A stretch of 64,000 bases of DNA from Cyclina sinensis (taxonomy: Eukaryota > Mollusca > Bivalvia > Venerida > Veneridae), in the NCBI GenBank assembly GCA_012932295.1, contig JAAONU010000123.1, positions 2,728,001-2,792,000 of the forward strand, in the 5' to 3' direction. The translations under genes were made by a program, and so were the position numbers. Under the pieces are notes generated by a model. The model was not told the origin of the DNA, did not search any database, and was given only the letters and a program-made list of their open reading frames with translations. Below, piece by piece: positions 61,001-64,000 of this stretch; position 1 is the stretch's first letter; each line of letters opens with the position of its first letter.

Positions 61001-64000
61001 AACCCATTAGCAACTGAAAATTTACACAAGATTTAAATTATTAATGTGACTTTATTATCATAGCACTTTGATTAGATGTTGAGAAGTTAAGTGATATGTA
61101 ATGATAGTTCATTTGTTTCCAGTTGGACTTGAAAGATCAAAGATCAGTGAATCAACCTTTGTTATGTCAATTGCTAGTCAAATGAAAGTTAAAAAAAAAA
61201 TTAAAACAAAAAAATTTATTACAGTCAAGAAGAAATCCTGCAGAATTTTTTTTTAAACAAATTCTAAATGTAGAGTCTTATACTCTTATACCAGTATGTA
61301 ATAAGTCACTTTTTCCTAGATACACATAAAACCTAAGGAGAAGTTGACAGTTAGCAAGTTTCACACTGTCAGATCACAATGTCGGAGTTAAGAACATTTC
61401 AAGAAAATTTGTCTTTCCTTATGAGTGCTTGAGGGTATAAATGCCTTCTCAAGAAGAAGCTCCAGTTAAAGATACTGAATCACAGATACAGGTCAATGTA
61501 TAGAAGCTAAAAAATCATTAACAAAACTCTGCTGAAGACCTCAGCTCTCATTTGAAAGTCTTTGATATAATTTGATTTTGACTCTACCTTGTTAAATTCA
61601 TGTGGAGCTTTAGAATCTGGTTAAAGTGAACTCTATAAATACAAAAGCATTTAAACTGCACTGAGGGGTTTAAAGTAATGAAACCTTCAGCACTGAAGAG
61701 CTGAACTCTGCAGACACCAGTCTGAGGCAGTGTTCCCTGCTTTTTCTTGCTGTGCAAAGTGAGTAAAATGAAAGTATGTTTTCATGGTCACCTATGTTAT
61801 AGGCCAGAGTAAGCATCAAACAGAGAACATTCTCTTCTGATCTCAAGTTTCCATTTGAAACTAAAGTTTTCCAGACTGGTTGAAATCCCCTTCCTTTACT
61901 TGAAAGACATATGATATCTCTTAGGCAAAATTCCATTAACCAAAGTTCATCTGTCTGTATGAGTGAGCTATTTTTTTGTCTGTGTGCTTGTATGATAAAT
62001 GGTGAACCTTTAACGTAAAAGAGTGGGTAGGTTGCAGTACAGGGTATACTATAATAAACTAAAATACCAGCATCTTAAACTCGATCCATCCTCGGAAAGA
62101 CTCATCATGTTACTCTACTAAGGCTTTCAGTAGCGATGTTGCTGTTATAGTCAAATTCATGCAATGAGAAGCAGCTACTTATACTCATTATTTGTCTCAG
62201 ACAAGCTTTCTCTGAACTATCTCCTTATATGTAATTTTATGATTTTTCTCAGTCAGACCACTGCTTTGGATTAATTATCTATACAGACTTAATAACATTG
62301 CATACTGATGAGTCCCCAATGTAGTTAAAGGCAAGACATGATTAGATATTTTTAATGTGTGTGGGTTTATGTTATAAAATTTTCTAGCAATAAACACTAG
62401 GACCTAAATAAATGTAAAATGTAAGTTAAGTGGGAGAAGGTCATGTGACCCATTAATATTGAGGTCATTGGATCAAAGGTTATTGTAGACACAGATTTGC
62501 TATTTTGGGTGAGCCAGCTTTGTAACTTACCTTTGTTTTGAAGGTTATTAGTTTCTAAAATGAAATGTACTAACAGTTTAGGTCTAAACACTTCTGATGG
62601 ATATCTGTTATTCTTGGTCCTTTCAGTCAACAACAGTTAAAAACATAAGACTGTTATGACCCATGGGTATAAACCCATCAGTTTATGTTCATTTACATTG
62701 TCAAATTTTTTGTTATTCAAAAAATGAAAAAGAACCAAGGTATTTTTACAGCTTTGCAGCTATGGTCAGTTACTCAGTGCTACTGAATTTAAGAAAATCA
62801 TCAGCAAAACCAGTCTTGGAAAAGCTTGGAGTTCCGTTGATTGAATTTATGACATCGGAGGTTCAGCAAATGTCTTAGAGCTGACAAATAACTAAAGTAA
62901 TGACCTCCCATGAGAATAGTTATGAACTTGGAAATATTTTCTCTCAATCCAATCATTGCTTAACTTAATAATATTTATTGTTGTAGAGGGAGAAATGCTG
63001 GTGAAAGGATTGCAGTTATATGTGTAGCTCTCATAGTCATATTAGAATACAGAGGGAAAAATGTCTCTACATAATACATCCTTTTTCTTTGTCTGCATCT
63101 TTTTCCAGGATATTTTAGTCTACTGTTTGAAGGAACTAGACTGAGTCTCAAAGAAAAGAAAGATGGTATCTGTAGTAACTGAAAGTGTAAACAACAACAA
63201 ACTTATCCAGCACTAAGCAAGTCATTACTAAAACATTGAACAGAGATGCAAAAATTCCAGTAAACATGTTGTATTGATATGTTAGTGTAAACATTATAAA
63301 ACTAGCTAATTTACTAGAACAAACTATAAGACTTTTGTCTAACAGACAGGCACAAACTATGAATGCAAGCTTCTGAATGATTCCAAGGTCAAGGTCACCT
63401 GACATGTTGAGAACTCTCTCATTCCTGTCACTTCTAAATCTTCTAGTCCTAAAAGAATTCTGTAATTCCATGCAGTGTGTCAGTTCAAACACAGGATGAG
63501 CATTTTGAGAGATCTTTGCTATGCCTTTTGTAAGAGGTCAAGGTCATTAGAAGAAAAATAATGCAAAATACAAATTGTGGTTTCTTTGGGAAAGTCAGTT
63601 TCATAGAACACTTTTCCATTTGGTATTAATTGATTGTTTCGTTATGGTATTAAATTATCATGTTTAGTAAATTAGAATTTGCTTGATGATGGATCATTTT
63701 TCTACAGCTATTAATTGATTTTTTGCTTCCTTTAGGTGTTTTGTATAAACAGCTGTAGGTTTGGAATTGTGAATATTTACATAAGTGAAAACAAAGCAAC
63801 ACTTCTTGCTTGTGAGACAAAATACAGAAGGGTGTTTTCATCCTCTTCTACATTTCTAAGGTTGCTTGTGCATTTGTTAGCTAGTTTTTTGGTCCAATTA
63901 AAATGGCTGTTCCAAAAAACTGCAGTGTCCTCGACATTTATCAACATGTATAATGTAATTTCCAGGTCATTGTCAAGAGCCTTGTACATTCTGCTTGCAT
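27946..64000 (+). CDS. CAMK1: Calcium/calmodulin-dependent protein kinase I, 5' part (runs off the window)
   Basis: Coding join so far: 27946-28043 and 54444-54578; later exons lie beyond the window. CaMKI is a cytosolic Ser/Thr kinase activated by Ca2+/calmodulin and by CaMKK phosphorylation of its activation loop; CREB is among its known substrates. The 77 complete residues read MPLFGRKND..., a lysine-rich segment, KKYDFKETLG, then the glycine-rich loop LGTGAFSEV (31-39), the ATP-binding lysine in FVAVKCID and the alpha-C glutamate in KEESLNNEIEVLRR. The start MPLF followed by a YDF-LGTGAFS segment closely resembles invertebrate CaMKI (cmk-1 type). The split codon AC|A at the exon 1/2 junction restores TGAFSEV. 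Intron 1 is 26,400 bp; intron 2 exceeds 9.4 kb. I searched by eye for the following 'KHPNIV' exon to 64000 and did not find it. Confidence 0.93.
30328..33239 (+). mobile_element. AGCTCACC-family element, copy C (longest)
   Basis: Follows a T run; begins AGCTCACCTGAGCATGCTCA with a self-complementary start. Next is a (GTCC)n tract (30379-30414), then about six units of roughly 165 bp marked by CTACCAAGTTTGTTCAAAT (30.6-31.7 kb). About nine units of roughly 147 bp follow, marked by GGTCACAGAGCCC (31.75-33.15 kb). The end is TCAGGTGAGCGATATAGGG, a CCATCATGG palindrome and CTCTTGTTT. Terminal hairpins, a microsatellite and internal tandem cores are typical of non-autonomous Helitron/Helentron-type elements such as bivalve 'pearl' elements; that link is inference. 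Confidence 0.75.
30379..30414 (+). repeat. (GTCC)n microsatellite
   Basis: About eight uninterrupted GTCC units just after the 5' hairpin of copy C. Similar tracts follow the 5' end in 54925-54950 and 55664-55697. Confidence 0.85.
33290..33490 (-). mobile_element. Short ATGCCC-headed repeat
   Basis: The minus-strand head is TATGCCCACGGAGGGAACAT, then a GTCTGTCTGTCTGTTTG tract. It follows copy C of the AGCTCACC family almost directly. Confidence 0.45.
33755..33832 (+). repeat. 26-bp tandem repeat, three units
   Basis: GACTGTATGCCATGCGGACC plus GTCTGA three times (33755, 33781, 33807), with a few substitutions. Confidence 0.9.
34800..35011. mobile_element. piggyBac-like MITE
   Basis: The left end is TTAG-CCCTTACCCTGCT and the right end AGCATGATAAGGG-TTAA. 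The ends are imperfect inverted repeats with TTAA/TTAG at the edges. TTAA targets and CCCT ends suggest piggyBac-mobilised elements. The interior (about 34830-34900) has an inverted GACCATGATC/GATCTTGGTC-like segment. Confidence 0.6.
35712..35800 (+). repeat. tRNA-derived SINE head
   Basis: CAGTGGTGGAGGGGTTCAAG (box A-like) and GTTCGTTCAGATCCCACC (box B-like) lie about 50 bp apart, as in a tRNA with a variable arm. The 3' side lacks a matching acceptor strand, so I do not call a tRNA gene. Confidence 0.5.
36091..36877. mobile_element. pogo/Tigger-like MITE
   Basis: Inverted ends CAGTCGACTCCGCTTATAAC and its near-complement (GTTATAAGTGGAGTCGACTG), with TA on both sides (36089-36090, 36878-36879). 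GTTCGCTATAGCCGA and related motifs recur at about 36670, 36723 and 36825. 787 bp, no transposase. End sequence and TA target fit the Tc1/mariner-pogo group. Confidence 0.8.
38195..39358 (+). mobile_element. AGCTCACC-family element, copy D
   Basis: Starts AGCTCACCTTAGCAAGTGCT and ends TCAGGTAAGTGATCCAGGGC with the perfect AGGGCCATCATGGCCCT palindrome, then CTTGTTT. Internal units (marked CCACAAGGC...TTAACCAAAC) are of the same type as in copy B. A truncated second 5' head lies just upstream (38106-38190). Confidence 0.7.
39359..40190 (+). mobile_element. AGCTCACC-family element, 3' portion following copy D
   Basis: Units of the 'GTTTGTCTNGATGAT...AAACTAGGTCA' type, as in 50675-51612, end in ACTCAGGTGAGCAGTATAGG. 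No 5' head is present: this is either a truncated neighbour or the remainder of an element into whose 5' end copy D was placed. Confidence 0.55.
40707..40799. mobile_element. 93-bp MITE with 9-bp target duplication, copy 2
   Basis: Ends CATCGTCGGAACCCAC and GTGGGTTCCGACGATG are perfect 16-bp inverted repeats. They are flanked by ACTTAAAAT at 40698-40706 and 40800-40808. Target resembles that of copy 1 (CTTAAWAT core), suggesting site preference. Confidence 0.85.
44257..46210. mobile_element. TA-target DNA element inserted in an AGCTCACC-family element
   Basis: Ends CTGTAAATGCTCGAATAT and ATATTTGAACGTTTACGG are inverted, with TA on both sides (44255-44256, 46211-46212). Subterminal 'GTGCGTATT'-like motifs repeat inside both ends. 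The full span is 1954 bp, but 1161 bp of it is a second insertion (44769-45921), leaving a core near 793 bp with no transposase. It splits the copy at 43152-46734. Confidence 0.7.
44769..45921. mobile_element. hAT-type element nested inside the TA-target element
   Basis: Ends CATACCTGCCATA and TATGGCAGGTATG form a perfect 13-bp inverted repeat. They are flanked by perfect 8-bp duplications ATTTAGAG (44761-44768; 45922-45929). GTCCCGGA motifs cluster inside both ends (44790-44870; 45840-45900). The 1153 bp contain only short frames with no transposase motif. Confidence 0.85.
47690..48305 (+). repeat. 81-bp tandem array grading into 40-45-bp units
   Basis: TGATAGACTGATAATGGTCT starts units near 48007, 48088, 48170 and 48252 (81-82 bp). 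Each unit contains CATACATCCATGCAATCTGA. To the left, shorter diverged units (CATGAAGTCTG...GTCCA) run back to about 47690. Confidence 0.8.
49952..49992 (+). repeat. C/CA-rich microsatellite
   Basis: CCCCCCACCCCCCACCCCCA, then an imperfect (CA)n tract. Confidence 0.85.
50675..51612 (+). mobile_element. AGCTCACC-family element, copy F
   Basis: Starts AGCTCAACTGAGCACAGCTC and ends with AGGGCTATCATGGCCCT (one base off the palindrome) and CTTGTT. Internal units of about 150 bp are marked by GAATGTTTGTCTNGAT and AACACTCTAGA. Confidence 0.7.
53359..53555 (-). other. Candidate minus-strand exon inside CaMKI intron 1
   Basis: On the minus strand a CTTCCTATCAG acceptor-like site (before 53555) and a GCACAG|GTAATAAA donor (53358-53357) bound an open stretch. 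It reads ...SLYVISSNQGLHKIQVVNSK... and YKFDKVIAVYKQADLVTDQD... The amino-acid composition looks protein-like compared with neighbouring frames, but I do not recognise a family. A related minus-strand fragment (ATACATG...GTCAAATCAGA) lies near 53110-53155. Confidence 0.3.
54444..54578 (+). CDS. CAMK1: CaMKI coding exon 2 (kinase N-lobe)
   Basis: This 135-base exon has a pyrimidine-rich acceptor TCTTTATTTTCAG at 54431-54443 and the donor AGAAG|GTATGC at 54579. The first base completes Thr of the glycine loop, then GAFSEVLMAEDKTEPGK, FVAVKCIDRMG and KEESLNNEIEVLRR follow. It holds the P-loop, the VAVK lysine and the alpha-C glutamate. Entry and exit phase are the same, so skipping it would keep frame but remove nucleotide binding. 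Confidence 0.93.
54878..55623 (+). mobile_element. Helitron-like element 1, hairpin plus CTAG end
   Basis: Starts ATACCCCCACAAACAAAG, then GTCGGTCGGTCCGTCCGTCC. Inside are units with GGTTTCTGGACNATAACTCA and GGGGCCAAGGTCAAGGTCAC. The end is GTGGGGGTAT, hairpin TATCAC-CTTTA-GTGATA, then GTTCTAG. A short hairpin just before a terminal CTAG is the Helitron 3' signature; ATACCCCCAC/GTGGGGGTAT also form subterminal inverted repeats. Confidence 0.65.
55626..56343 (+). mobile_element. Helitron-like element 2, directly abutting element 1
   Basis: Starts ATGCCCCCACAAAGTGGGGT two bases after the CTAG of element 1, followed by GTCCGTCC tracts. Three tandem units of about 156 bp are marked GAACGCAACTCCTCTTAAAC. 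The 3' end is GTGGGGGCAT, hairpin GTGTCC-TAT-GGACAC, then AGTTCTAG. Because the unit length is a multiple of three, the minus strand stays open for 180 codons here; it has no recognisable domain and is repeat-derived. Confidence 0.7.
57151..58434 (+). mobile_element. AGCTCACC-family element, copy G
   Basis: Follows CCTTTTTTTT; starts AGCTCACCTGAGCACAGCTC, whose two halves pair in a 13-bp stem. Six to seven 165-bp units are marked CTGAAACCACAAGGCCCTGA. It ends TTCAGGTGAGCGATCTAGGG with the perfect GCC palindrome and CTTGTTTT. Structurally the cleanest copy. Confidence 0.75.
58740..58830 (-). repeat. tRNA-derived SINE head
   Basis: On the minus strand TGGTGGAGCAATGGTTGAGG is followed by CCCAATCAGGAGGTTACTGG and TTCAAAT, a box A/box B arrangement. 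Confidence 0.5.
59887..60415 (+). mobile_element. Helitron-like element 3
   Basis: Starts ATACCCCCACTACTTACTGG and ends GTGGGGGTGT, hairpin ATCAC-ATTCA-GTGAT, then AGCTCTAG. It is an older, shorter relative of element 1 with a single internal CAAGGTCACA segment. Confidence 0.6.

Larger units (their letters stand above)
54579..64000 (+). other. CaMKI intron 2 (5' part)
   Basis: The donor GTATGC is at 54579 and no later kinase exon is recognisable to the window end. It holds three Helitron-like elements (54878-55623, 55626-56343, 59887-60415) and one AGCTCACC-family copy (57151-58434). A minus-oriented tRNA-like head lies at about 58740-58830. Stretches 56345-57150, 58840-59880 and 60420-64000 are plain A+T-rich sequence with nothing I can name. 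Confidence 0.75.

Noticed and set aside
1..64000. CRISPR array, prokaryotic defence or biosynthetic cluster
   Set aside because: The tandem arrays have no spacer structure or associated genes, and gene structure is clearly eukaryotic.

Overview
This is an A+T-rich animal nuclear genome window, most probably from a bivalve mollusc. It is dominated by dispersed repeats, with two recognisable, widely spaced, intron-split protein genes. Nothing points to bacterial DNA: there are no operons or long open frames, coding exons are flanked by GT/AG splice sites, and every open frame above about 100 codons is repeat-derived, untranslatable-looking or unrecognised. The bivalve call rests on the repeat types (elements with GTCC/GACA microsatellite tracts, 'GACCTTGACC' arrays, tRNA-headed SINEs) and on invertebrate-like protein sequences; I cannot name the species.

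Gene 1 (minus strand, 14522-22048) is a complete TUSC2/FUS1 orthologue in three coding exons, 106 codons, starting with a myristoylation-type MGQTTS and carrying the family core DEDGDLAHEFY. Its 5.9-kb first intron is filled by a decayed non-LTR retrotransposon (about 17280-21290, minus) that was itself hit by a hAT-type element (17765-18912, perfect 8-bp target duplication) and by a long foldback element (20154-20916).

Gene 2 (plus strand, from 27946) is the 5' end of calcium/calmodulin-dependent protein kinase I. Exon 1 (27946-28043) and exon 2 (54444-54578) encode the N-terminus through the glycine-rich loop, the ATP-binding lysine and the alpha-C glutamate. They are separated by a 26.4-kb intron; the rest of the kinase lies beyond 64000. 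A perfect CRE octamer sits 93 bp upstream of the start codon and three short upstream ORFs lie between. TUSC2 and the kinase are divergently arranged, 5.9 kb apart.

Layout: 1-14.5 kb is intergenic with arrays (0.76-1.1, 1.7-2.8 and 7.4-8.6 kb), a small 9-bp-TSD MITE and two minus-strand copies of a large element family here called AGCTCACC. 14.5-22 kb is TUSC2. 22-27.9 kb holds foldbacks, two coding-like minisatellites (24-bp and 27-bp units) and a SINE cluster. 28-54.4 kb is kinase intron 1, carrying AGCTCACC-family copies all in the sense orientation, a pogo-like, a piggyBac-like and a 9-bp-TSD element, and a three-level nested insertion. 54.6-64 kb is kinase intron 2, with Helitron-like elements ending in a hairpin plus CTAG and another AGCTCACC copy.

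The most distinctive content is the mobile DNA: two families of non-autonomous, rolling-circle-like elements with terminal hairpins and internal tandem arrays, and several well-bounded DNA transposons with exact target duplications. No CRISPR, prokaryotic system or functional rRNA/tRNA gene is visible.
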